This document shows, in pieces, positions 1-6,450 of a stretch of DNA of 6,450 nucleotides. The position numbers were made by a program, and so were the translations under genes. The notes under the pieces were generated by a model. It was not told the DNA's origin and ran no database searches. It saw nothing but the letters and a program-made list of their open reading frames with translations. Within the stretch, counting starts at the first letter, position 1. Every line of letters starts with the position of its first letter. This stretch comes from Rickettsia typhi (lineage in GTDB: Bacteria; Pseudomonadota; Gammaproteobacteria; Burkholderiales; Burkholderiaceae_C), in contig CALPPP020000072.1 in assembly GCA_943325485.2 (NCBI GenBank), forward strand, positions 1 to 6,450. Direction: 5' to 3'.

Positions 1-336
1 AACTGCAGGCGGCACCACACGCACACCGCTGGCCTTCATGTGGGCTTCGTCCATGTTGGAGAACTTGGTTTGCACTTTGTCATAAACGCCAAAATCACCC
101 GCCTTAACCACAGCGTTGTCTTTCAAGCGAAACGACAGCAGAACTGCTTTCTTGATCCATTGGTGCGTGGTCCATTGGCCCACAGCTTCACGGGTGGCGA
201 CCCGCAAGCGACCCGCATTGAGTTCGGCGATCACGTGCTCAACAGCGTCGCCCAATTCTTTGGGCGCAGAGGAGGGGCTGTATTGGGTGCGGTTTTCCCA
301 GGCGGTGTCAATGATGGATTGCAGTTGTTGGCTCAT
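1..336 (-). CDS. dapD: 2,3,4,5-tetrahydropyridine-2,6-dicarboxylate N-succinyltransferase, N-terminal part (cut by window edge)
   Basis: DapD transfers succinyl from succinyl-CoA to tetrahydrodipicolinate, giving N-succinyl-2-amino-6-oxopimelate, in the cytoplasmic succinylase route to meso-diaminopimelate and lysine. The ATG is at 336-334, and 112 codons run open to position 1. The translation begins MSQQLQSIIDTAWENR and contains GQWTTHQWIKKAVLLSFR (residues 53-70) and GVRVVPPA (104-111). These match the N-terminal alpha-helical domain of proteobacterial DapD (E. coli has HQWLKKAVLLSFR and FRVVPPA at equivalent places). The family is about 274 residues long, so the left-handed beta-helix acyltransferase domain and its CoA site lie outside the window to the left. 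The start overlaps the dapC stop as ATGA on the minus strand (336-333). No clear Shine-Dalgarno precedes it, so translation is probably coupled to dapC. Recognition is strong despite the truncation. Confidence 0.96.
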   Translation of the reverse strand, partial: MSQQLQSIIDTAWENRTQYSPSSAPKELGDAVEHVIAELNAGRLRVATREAVGQWTTHQWIKKAVLLSFRLKDNAVVKAGDFGVYDKVQTKFSNMDEAHMKASGVRVVPPAV

Positions 337-1535
337 GTGGATGATGGGTAGTGGGATTGAACAAATTGAACGATACGTTGTGCTGCCTCAAGACATTCCT
401 GAGGTTGTGCGACCAAAGCCATGCGAATTCGACCTTGGCCTGGGTTGACGCCATTGACCTCTCGCGCCAAATAACGACCTGGCAACACGGTGACATTGTA
501 TTGAGCCAGCAATTCAGTCGCAAAAGCTTCATCGTTCCCGTCAGGAACACCAGCCCAAAGGTAAAAACCCGCGTCCGGCAAAGCGACATCCAGCACCTGC
601 GACAGAAGGGGGGTGATTTGGGCGAATTTTTCTCGGTAAAGCGCACGGTTTTCTTCAACATGCACCTCGTCATTCCAAGCAGCAATGCTGGCCGCTTGCA
701 CCATGCCGCTCATGGCGCTGCCATGGTAGGTGCGGTAGCGCAAAAAAGCCTCTGTCAATTTGGCGTCGCCAGCCACGAAGCCACTGCGCATACCCGGCAC
801 GTTGCTTCGCTTGGAAAGGCTGGTGAAGCTGACCAAATTGCGAAAATCTGTGCGGCCACAGAGCTTCGCAGCCTCTAGCCCCCCAAGGGGAGGTTTGTCG
901 CCAAAATAGATTTCGCTGTAGCACTCGTCGCTGGCCAACACAAAACCATATTTGTCAGACAGTGCAAAAAGTTTTTGCCATTCTTCTAATGGCATGACTG
1001 CACCGGTCGGGTTGCCAGGCGAGCAGACAAATACCAGCTGTGCTTTGGCCCACACCGACTCTGGGACGCTGTCCCAGTCCACCGCAAAATTGTGTTCTGG
1101 CCGGCTGGCAACGAAACAGGGTTGCGCCCCTGCCAGCAAGGCTGCGCCTTCGTAGATTTGGTAGAAAGGATTAGGACACACCACCAAAGCATCTGGGTCG
1201 CCATTCAACACGGTTTGGGCAAAAGCGAACAAGGCTTCGCGAGACCCGTTGACGGGCAGCACTTGGCTGGCAGGGTCTGCGCTGACTTGGTAGCGACGCT
1301 TGAGCCAATCGCTACAAGCTTGGCGCAATGCCATGCCACCCGCTGTGGCTGGATAAGCTGACAAAGCCTCCATATTTGCGCCTAAAGCCTGTAAAACCAA
1401 AGCCGGCGCGGGGTGGCGCGGCTCACCAATGCCCAAGCTGATAGCGGTTAAGTTTGGGTTGGGGCTGATACCTGCAAACAAATGGCGTAAACGCTCAAAA
1501 GGATAGGGCTGAAGCTGGGTGAGATGGGGATTCAT
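333..1535 (-). CDS. dapC: N-succinyldiaminopimelate aminotransferase (PLP-dependent, class I/II)
   Basis: DapC transaminates N-succinyl-2-amino-6-oxopimelate with glutamate to N-succinyl-L,L-diaminopimelate, the step after DapD. The 400-residue protein has the full fold-type I aminotransferase pattern. It shows NGSRE (96-100) in the cofactor-phosphate region, SPGNPTG (172-178) with the PLP-ring Asn175, SDECY (202-206) with Asp203 and Tyr206, SLSKRSN (239-245) with the likely Schiff-base Lys242, and GRIRMALV (368-375) carrying the likely substrate-carboxylate Arg371. The N-terminus MNPHLTQLQPYPFERLR is typical of Burkholderiales DapC, which fixes the ATG at 1535. Length is normal and no frameshift is seen. 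Immediate coupling to dapD supports DapC over other aminotransferases such as ArgD-like or aspartate enzymes. It diverges from the Hpt gene across 20 bp. No Shine-Dalgarno is evident in that gap. A -10-like GATAAT lies 7 nt from the start, so the message may have little or no leader. Confidence 0.96.
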   Translation of the reverse strand: MNPHLTQLQPYPFERLRHLFAGISPNPNLTAISLGIGEPRHPAPALVLQALGANMEALSAYPATAGGMALRQACSDWLKRRYQVSADPASQVLPVNGSREALFAFAQTVLNGDPDALVVCPNPFYQIYEGAALLAGAQPCFVASRPEHNFAVDWDSVPESVWAKAQLVFVCSPGNPTGAVMPLEEWQKLFALSDKYGFVLASDECYSEIYFGDKPPLGGLEAAKLCGRTDFRNLVSFTSLSKRSNVPGMRSGFVAGDAKLTEAFLRYRTYHGSAMSGMVQAASIAAWNDEVHVEENRALYREKFAQITPLLSQVLDVALPDAGFYLWAGVPDGNDEAFATELLAQYNVTVLPGRYLAREVNGVNPGQGRIRMALVAQPQECLEAAQRIVQFVQSHYPSST

Positions 1536-1555
1536 GGCTGATATTATCGGGGTCT
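1536..1555. promoter_or_regulatory. 20-bp divergent start region between dapC and the Hpt gene, with overlapping -10-like boxes
   Basis: The two start codons point away from each other with only 20 bp between them. At its centre is GATATTATC (1540-1548), which is nearly its own reverse complement. On the plus strand it offers TATTAT (1542-1547, 5/6 to TATAAT), with GTGAGA at 1519-1524 (4/6 to TTGACA, 17-bp spacer). On the minus strand it offers GATAAT (1548-1543, 5/6), with only a weak -35 (TCGAGG, 1572-1567, 18-bp spacer). The distance from each -10 to its ATG is 8 nt (plus) or 7 nt (minus), about where transcription would begin. These are eye-read matches. The -35 boxes would lie inside the neighbouring coding sequence, and the true promoters could instead lie elsewhere within the genes. 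Confidence 0.4.
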
Positions 1556-1912
1556 ATGTACAGTTTCCTCGACCCCAGCAAAGCCCACGAATTCGCCATG
1601 GACCAGGCGCAGATGCTGAATTTGGCGCAAACCTTTCAAGAAAGCTTGGAAAAAGACCTTGCTTTATTGAATGCGGCCTTGGACAGCCAAGACACCGAGC
1701 CAGTTCAGCGTTTGCTGCACTCGCTCAAGGGCTATGTCACCTTTTTGTGTGGCCCCGAGCTCAGTCAGCAGATGATTCAACTCGAAGCCATGAGCCGAGC
1801 CAAGAAGTTGGGCGACCTTGCAGTCGACATCGCCAAAGCCATTCCCCCTTTGCAAAGTCTTTTGTCTGAAGTGGGTCAATGGATAGAAAATGATCTGAAG
1901 CCTGCTACCTGA
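1556..1912 (+). CDS. Stand-alone histidine phosphotransfer (Hpt) domain protein
   Basis: This 118-residue protein is built almost entirely of one Hpt domain, a four-helix bundle that carries phosphoryl groups between receiver domains in multistep phosphorelays. The diagnostic segment is HSLKGY (55-60), fitting the HxLKG consensus with His55 as the predicted phosphorylated residue. Upstream, FQESLEKDLALLNAALDSQD (27-46) fits the helix and Asp-containing loop before the active helix. Downstream, LCGPELSQQMIQLE (64-77) fits the usual LGA..L.....LE. There is no kinase, receiver, signal peptide or membrane segment, so it should be cytosolic and dependent on partners encoded elsewhere. The ATG at 1556 has only a weak GGGG (1549-1552) three bases upstream. 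ATG at 1598 (Met15) is an alternative that would keep the whole domain. It lies 41 bp ahead of smc on the same strand. No specific pathway can be assigned. Residue 60 is Tyr where many Hpt domains have a small residue, which is a mild deviation. Confidence 0.85.
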   Translation: MYSFLDPSKAHEFAMDQAQMLNLAQTFQESLEKDLALLNAALDSQDTEPVQRLLHSLKGYVTFLCGPELSQQMIQLEAMSRAKKLGDLAVDIAKAIPPLQSLLSEVGQWIENDLKPAT

Positions 1913-1932
1913 TTTTTATTCCTCAACGATTC

Positions 1933-1949
1933 AACCTTTTCAAAGGGTT
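1933..1949 (+). promoter_or_regulatory. Small stem-loop covering the smc ribosome-binding region
   Basis: In the 41-bp Hpt-smc spacer, AACCTTT (1933-1939) can pair with AAGGGTT (1943-1949). This gives a 7-bp stem with one G.U pair and a 3-nt loop. The purines AAAGGG (1942-1947), the only plausible Shine-Dalgarno for smc, sit in the 3' arm, six bases before the GTG start. The hairpin might mask the ribosome site. It is followed by only a few Ts, which makes a real Rho-independent terminator unlikely. The stem is short and AU-rich, so it may have no function. Confidence 0.25.
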
Positions 1950-1953
1950 TTAG

Positions 1954-4900
1954 GTGCGTCTTAATTCGATCAAGCTCTCCGGTTTCAAGTCATTCGCTGA
2001 TCCGACCAATTTTTTATTGCCAGGCCAGTTGGTGGGCGTGGTCGGCCCCAATGGCTGCGGTAAATCCAACATCATCGATGCCGTTCGCTGGGTGCTGGGT
2101 GAGAGTCGTGCCAGTGAATTGCGTGGTGAGTCCATGCAAGACGTCATTTTCAATGGCACCACCAGCCGCAAACCCTCCAGCCGCGCCAGTGTGGAACTGG
2201 TGTTTGACAACGCATCCCACCGTGCAGGCGGACAGTGGAACCAGTTTGCTGAAATTGCGGTCAAGCGTGTGCTGACACGCGACGGCACCAGCAGCTATTA
2301 CATCAACAACCAACCCGTGCGTCGCCGTGATGTGCAGGATGTTTTTCTTGGCACCGGTTTGGGTCCAAGGGCTTACGCCATCATTGGGCAAGGCACCATC
2401 AGCCGCATCATTGAGTCCAAGCCTGAAGAGCTGCGTTTGTTTTTGGAAGAGGCCGCTGGCGTCTCCAAATACAAAGAGCGTCGACGCGAAACCGAAAACC
2501 GCTTGGGTGACACCCGCGAAAACCTCACCCGTGTGGAAGACATTCTGCGGGAGTTGAACGCCAATTTGGAAAAGCTCGAACGCCAAGCCGAGGTGGCTCA
2601 GCGCTTCAAAGATTTGCAATCCACCTCCACCCTCAAGCAACACCAGTTGTGGTTCTTAAAACGTGCAGAAGCCGAGGTCAACCAAACCCAGTTGCAGCAG
2701 CAAACCGAGCAAGCCAGCAATGCCCTTGAAGCCAAAACTGCCGAGTTACGGCACACCGAAAGCCAGATAGAAACCTTGCGTCAAGCCCACTACGATTCAG
2801 GCGAGCAAGTCAACCAAGCCCAAGGTCAGTTGTACCAAGCGACAGCCGAGGTCGGGCGACTTGAGGCGGAAATTCGTTTCGTGGTGGAAGGACGGCAACG
2901 GGCACAAGAGCGCTTGCAACAAATTCAAGCACAGATGGCGCAATGGTCCGAGCAAGCTGCCCAAGCCAATGCCCAAACCCAGGCTTTGACAGCTGAGCAA
3001 TCGCAGGCTCAAACGCTGCTTGAAAACACCCAGCAACAGCGCCAGACCTTGGCCCAGCAACAACCTGCGTTCGAAAAGGACTGGCGGGACGCTTTAAAAG
3101 TGTCGCAAGACCAAGCCGCCTTGGTCACGCAAGTGCAGCAACACATCCAAGTTTTGGCCGCTGAGCAACGGGGTTTGCAAGACCAGTTGAGCCAACTCGA
3201 GCAGCGGCAAAACCGATTGCAGCTCGACCAACATGCACTGACCGCGCCAGACAACAGCCATATCGATCGATTAGAGACCCAGTTGGTTCAAGCACAAACG
3301 GCAGCCCAACAGCTGTCGCAAGACCTGCAAAATTTGGAAGCACAAACCCCTGGCTTGGAAGAGGAGCGCAAAACTGCTCAAGACAACAGCAACCAACAGT
3401 CAGCAAAATTGGTTGAGTTGCAAGCACGTCATCAAGCGCTGACGGCTTTGCAAGAAAAACTGCGTACCGACGAGCGCTTGGTGCCTTGGTTGGCCAAGCA
3501 TGGCTTGCAAACCCTCAAACCCCTGTGGAGCCGGGTGCACGTCACCCCTGGCTGGGAGCAAGCCTTTGAGGCCGCTTTGCGTGAACGTTTGGCAGCCCTG
3601 GAGGTCAGCAAACTCGATACCGTCAAATCTTTTGCCTCTGATGTGCCTTTGGCAAAGCTGAGTTTTTACAGCCCCTCGGTCAGCGCTTCATCCCAAAAAT
3701 CTGGCTCACTTGCACCCTTGCTGGAGCAGTTGAAAGTAGACGATGCTGCTTTGAAAGGTTTGCTTGCAGAGTGGTTAACGGGTTGTTACACCGCCCCCAA
3801 TTTGGACGCCGCTCTGTCTTTGCGTGACAAACTGCAACCCGGCGAGCAGATGTTCATTCCCCAGGGCCATGCCGTGGGTTTGCACAGCGTGCATTTTTAT
3901 GCCCAAGACTCAGAGCAAGCCGGTTTGCTTGCTCGCGCCCAAGAAATTGAAAACTTGGACAAGCAAATCCGTGCCCAATCGCTGATGGCTGAAGAAGCAC
4001 GATCACATTTGGCGCGAGCCGAGTCTGCTGCTAGCCAAGCCGCTAGCCAACGCAGCCAGTTGCGACAACAGTCCTCCGAAGCCCAAGCCAAATCGCATGC
4101 TTTGAATGTGGATGTGTTGCGTCTTCAACAACAAGCCCAGCAGGTCAGAGAGCGCCAAGGCCAGTTGGCAACAGAAGCGGGTGAATTGCAAAGCCAGGCT
4201 TCTACGCTTGAACAAAAGCAGCAAGCGGCTCAAGCCAGATTTGAAGAGCTGGATTTGCAGTTGGCGCAAACCCAAGAGCGTCATGCCCAATTGCAAGATG
4301 CATCCTTGGCCAAGGAAAAAGAATTTCAAAGTTTGCGTGAAACACTTCAGCAAACCGATAAGCAATGCCAAGAAGCTGAATTTCAAGTTCGCAGTTTGCA
4401 AGCCCGTCAGCAAGAGTTGCAGCGAACCCAAGACACGGCGGCCAAGCAAATTGAAAACTTAAACAACGAACAAAGCCGCCAGCAAGAAGAACTGAATGTC
4501 TTGAGCGACACCACCGCCCGTGCTGGTTTACAAGATGCATTGGCTCTGCAGCTCGAGCGCGAAACTTTGTTGGCCAGCAAACGCAATGAATACGACGACT
4601 TGACCAACCGTTTGCGCACCAGCAACGAAGAAAGGCTCAAGATTGAGCATCAACTCGAGCCCTTGCGCCAACGTATTGTCGACACCCAACTGAAAGCGCA
4701 AGCGGCTCGTCTGGGGTTTGAGCAGTACGACCAGTTGTTGCAGGACGCACAAACAGACTTATTGGCAGTTGCTGCCAGCATCGAACAAGCATCGGTCAAG
4801 TTGGCAGGCTTGTCCAATGACATCGATCAACTTCAACGCGAAATCCAATCCTTGGGGGCGGTGAACTTGGCTGCTTTGGAGGAGCTGGGAACAGCCCGCG

Positions 4901-5478
4901 AACGCAAGACTTTCCTTGACGCCCAATCCGCTGACCTGAACGAAGCCATCACCACGCTGGAAGACGCCATTCGCAAAATCGATGGAGAAACGCGTCAACT
5001 GCTGGGGGATACTTTCGAGACGGTGAACCAGCACTTTGGTCGCATGTTCCCCGAACTGTTTGGCGGTGGAACGGCCAAATTGGTTATCACGGGCGATGAA
5101 ATTTTGGATTCAGGCGTTCAAGTCATGGCGCAGCCGCCTGGCAAGAAGAACCAAACCATCTATCTGCTGTCCGGAGGTGAAAAAGCCCTGACAGCCATTG
5201 CCTTGGTGTTTGCGATTTTCCAACTCAACCCTGCGCCGTTTTGTTTGCTTGACGAGGTGGACGCGCCTTTGGATGACGCCAATACCGATCGCTACGCCAA
5301 ACTCGTGACGCGCATGTCGGGTGAAACGCAGTTTTTGTACATCTCTCACAACAAAATCGCCATGGAAATGGCCGAACAACTCATTGGCGTGACCATGCAA
5401 GAGCAGGGGGTTTCGCGGATTGTTGCAGTTGACATGGAGTCGGCTGTGAACTTGGTTGAGCCTGCGGCAAACGTATGA
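1954..5478 (+). CDS. smc: Chromosome segregation/condensation ATPase SMC
   Basis: SMC dimers, normally with ScpA and ScpB, form ATP-driven rings that extrude and organise chromosomal DNA for segregation. All parts are present in 1174 residues, the usual length. The N-terminal head has FKSFADPT (11-18), Walker A GPNGCGKS (31-38, Lys37), the conserved Arg57 of the R-loop, and Q-loop Gln146 in IIGQGTIS. Coiled-coil arm 1 spans about 170-505, the hinge about 510-660, and arm 2 about 665-1010. The C-terminal head has FPELFGGGTAKL, the ABC signature LSGGEK (1072-1077), Walker B FCLLDE (1096-1101, catalytic Glu1101) and a D-loop near 1103-1108. The arms are very rich in Gln and Ala. The start is GTG: an in-frame TAG (1951-1953) directly precedes it, so no earlier start exists, and MRLNSIKLSGFKSF is the canonical SMC N-terminus. 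The stop overlaps the zipA start. The hinge resembles the divergent type of beta/gammaproteobacterial SMCs (GWEQAFEAALRERL near 532-545, then GLLARAQEI). Confidence 0.97.
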   Translation: MRLNSIKLSGFKSFADPTNFLLPGQLVGVVGPNGCGKSNIIDAVRWVLGESRASELRGESMQDVIFNGTTSRKPSSRASVELVFDNASHRAGGQWNQFAEIAVKRVLTRDGTSSYYINNQPVRRRDVQDVFLGTGLGPRAYAIIGQGTISRIIESKPEELRLFLEEAAGVSKYKERRRETENRLGDTRENLTRVEDILRELNANLEKLERQAEVAQRFKDLQSTSTLKQHQLWFLKRAEAEVNQTQLQQQTEQASNALEAKTAELRHTESQIETLRQAHYDSGEQVNQAQGQLYQATAEVGRLEAEIRFVVEGRQRAQERLQQIQAQMAQWSEQAAQANAQTQALTAEQSQAQTLLENTQQQRQTLAQQQPAFEKDWRDALKVSQDQAALVTQVQQHIQVLAAEQRGLQDQLSQLEQRQNRLQLDQHALTAPDNSHIDRLETQLVQAQTAAQQLSQDLQNLEAQTPGLEEERKTAQDNSNQQSAKLVELQARHQALTALQEKLRTDERLVPWLAKHGLQTLKPLWSRVHVTPGWEQAFEAALRERLAALEVSKLDTVKSFASDVPLAKLSFYSPSVSASSQKSGSLAPLLEQLKVDDAALKGLLAEWLTGCYTAPNLDAALSLRDKLQPGEQMFIPQGHAVGLHSVHFYAQDSEQAGLLARAQEIENLDKQIRAQSLMAEEARSHLARAESAASQAASQRSQLRQQSSEAQAKSHALNVDVLRLQQQAQQVRERQGQLATEAGELQSQASTLEQKQQAAQARFEELDLQLAQTQERHAQLQDASLAKEKEFQSLRETLQQTDKQCQEAEFQVRSLQARQQELQRTQDTAAKQIENLNNEQSRQQEELNVLSDTTARAGLQDALALQLERETLLASKRNEYDDLTNRLRTSNEERLKIEHQLEPLRQRIVDTQLKAQAARLGFEQYDQLLQDAQTDLLAVAASIEQASVKLAGLSNDIDQLQREIQSLGAVNLAALEELGTARERKTFLDAQSADLNEAITTLEDAIRKIDGETRQLLGDTFETVNQHFGRMFPELFGGGTAKLVITGDEILDSGVQVMAQPPGKKNQTIYLLSGGEKALTAIALVFAIFQLNPAPFCLLDEVDAPLDDANTDRYAKLVTRMSGETQFLYISHNKIAMEMAEQLIGVTMQEQGVSRIVAVDMESAVNLVEPAANV

Positions 5479-6450
5479 GCAGTTTGCAAATGTGGTTAGC
5501 CATTGTGGGTGGCGTCATCTTGGTTGTCTTGGTGGCCTATAACGCTTGGACCTCTCGTCAAAACCAACCTAAACAAGCCGAACCCCTCATCACGCCAGAG
5601 GAACTCGACGCCTTAACCAACCACCAGATGCCACATGATGGCGCTGCTTCATTGAACAGTGGCCTGATGGATGGCTTCACTGACATGGCGCACGAACTGC
5701 CCCAAACCAACCAACGCGGCCAGCTAGACCCCTTGATTGATGTGACGGCCAGCATGGAATTGGAGACGCCTGTGTCTGGCGAGGCTGCTTTGGCCGCTTT
5801 GCCGCCGGTTCGCCGTGTGGGCAGCAAACTCTTCATCGTTGAAGGTTTGAATGCGGACACGGGTGAGTGGGAAAACCTTCAAGCGGGTCTTTTTTACAGT
5901 GCTTTCCAAGCAGGTATTCAGGTGGCGAATCGCCAAGGTCCACTCAATGACATTGAATTTTCAGAGTTTGTGGTGAAAGCACAAACCTATGCGGATGCCT
6001 TTGGTATCACCCCCGAGCTACCCGATATGAGCGAGGCCATCGCCCATGCACGTGAATTGGACCAATTTGCGGCCTCGCACGATGCCCAGCTCAGTTTCAC
6101 CATTGCCTCTCGCAAAGCCGCGTGGAGCCCTGGCTATGTGCAGCAGCAAGCCGCACGCATTGGCTTTGTTCCTGGCGTCATCCCAGGTCGCATGGTCATT
6201 GCTGCTTCCACCCCAGGTCTGCCGCCTGTGTTGGTGCTGAGTTTTGATGCCCGTGCCGCCATGGCAGAGGACCCCAACCAGTCCGCTTTGCGCAGTATTT
6301 CTTTGGGTCTTGATGTGCCACAGGTGGCGCCTTCGGAGCAGGCTTTTGCACGACTGTGCGAGTCTGCGCAAGCACTGGCTCAAGCCATGGATGGGCAAAT
6401 CACCGATGACAACGGCCAAGTACTGTCTCAGGCCGCAATTCAAATCATTG
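5475..6450 (+). CDS. zipA: Cell division protein ZipA, FtsZ-binding (cut by window edge)
   Basis: ZipA anchors and stabilises FtsZ protofilaments at the inner membrane during early divisome assembly. The ATG at 5475 overlaps the smc stop (ATGA, 5475-5478). 325 codons then run open to the right edge, and probably only a few tens of residues are missing. Residues 5-22 (QMWLAIVGGVILVVLVAY) form one N-terminal membrane segment followed by TSRQNQPK, consistent with the ZipA topology of a short periplasmic tip and a cytoplasmic body. Residues 30-85 form a short polar, rather acidic linker. From about 86 onward the sequence matches the C-terminal FtsZ-binding domain as seen in Burkholderiales: ETPVSGEAALAALP (97-110), FIVEGLNADTGEWE (120-133), GYVQQQAARIGFVPG (220-234), LSFDARAAMAEDP (255-267) and MDGQITDDNG (305-314). 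The linker is much shorter than the long Pro/Gln-rich linker of E. coli ZipA. Overlap with smc implies co-transcription and probably coupled translation. ligA commonly follows in this group but is outside the window. Confidence 0.93.
   Translation, partial: MSSLQMWLAIVGGVILVVLVAYNAWTSRQNQPKQAEPLITPEELDALTNHQMPHDGAASLNSGLMDGFTDMAHELPQTNQRGQLDPLIDVTASMELETPVSGEAALAALPPVRRVGSKLFIVEGLNADTGEWENLQAGLFYSAFQAGIQVANRQGPLNDIEFSEFVVKAQTYADAFGITPELPDMSEAIAHARELDQFAASHDAQLSFTIASRKAAWSPGYVQQQAARIGFVPGVIPGRMVIAASTPGLPPVLVLSFDARAAMAEDPNQSALRSISLGLDVPQVAPSEQAFARLCESAQALAQAMDGQITDDNGQVLSQAAIQII

Noticed and set aside
351..878. A 175-codon plus-strand frame opposite dapC
   Set aside because: It is fully antisense to a well-conserved aminotransferase, has no protein family features and no ribosome site, and is therefore a shadow.
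878..893. CCCCCCAAGGGGAG inverted repeat, resembling a small REP-like or terminator stem
   Set aside because: It falls inside dapC and encodes the conserved-looking PPLGGLEA segment (residues 215-222). It has no T-run and no second copy in the window, so protein coding explains it.
1862..1889. Possible smc promoter at the end of the Hpt gene (TTGTCT, 16 bp, TAGAAA)
   Set aside because: Both boxes match the consensus at only 4 of 6 positions, which is expected by chance in any stretch this long; not enough to call.
2014..2643. A 209-codon open frame on the minus strand inside the smc 5' region
   Set aside because: It lies wholly antisense to the highly conserved SMC head, shows no recognisable domain, and fits the antisense shadow expected from codon bias in a GC-rich gene.
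4003..4540. Overlapping open frames on both strands within the second SMC coiled-coil arm
   Set aside because: The arm has highly repetitive Gln/Ala/Leu codon use, which lengthens off-frame open stretches. Their translations are low-complexity with no start or ribosome-site support.
2560..4850. Recurrent CAAGCC / CAGTTG / CAAACC-like words suggesting a tandem repeat in smc
   Set aside because: The spacing is irregular and the words follow the reading frame as Gln-Ala and Gln-Leu codons. This reflects coiled-coil composition, not a DNA repeat.

Overview
The window looks like chromosomal DNA of a betaproteobacterium, most likely order Burkholderiales and probably family Comamonadaceae (a Limnohabitans/Rhodoferax-type relative is plausible). 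This rests on three things: moderately high GC (mid-fifties by eye), protein sequences that resemble Burkholderiales DapD, DapC, SMC and ZipA, and the gene order dapD-dapC / smc-zipA, in which ligA would be expected next on the right. The assignment is inference from recognised families, not a database search.

Layout. Positions 1-1535 are on the minus strand and carry two lysine/diaminopimelate genes. dapC is complete and lies upstream; dapD follows it with an ATGA overlap and is cut by the left edge after 112 codons. A 20-bp gap (1536-1555) separates the dapC start from a plus-strand block: a small histidine phosphotransfer (Hpt) protein (1556-1912), a 41-bp spacer, the chromosome condensation ATPase smc (1954-5478), and zipA (from 5475, overlapping the smc stop by ATGA and cut by the right edge after 325 codons). 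About 99% of the window is coding. There is no gene-free stretch over 300 bases, and I saw no RNA gene, CRISPR array, insertion sequence or obvious mobile element.

How the genes work together. DapD and DapC catalyse consecutive steps of the succinylase branch of diaminopimelate synthesis, which feeds peptidoglycan and lysine. SMC organises and segregates the chromosome. ZipA tethers FtsZ to the membrane at the division site. The plus-strand block therefore pairs chromosome segregation with cell division, preceded by a stand-alone phosphorelay module whose partner is not visible here.

Most of this is conserved housekeeping DNA. The least ordinary parts are the orphan Hpt gene placed directly ahead of smc, and the very short divergent start region. 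In that region two -10-like boxes on opposite strands almost coincide, and both transcripts could be leaderless or nearly so. I found no convincing previously undescribed system.
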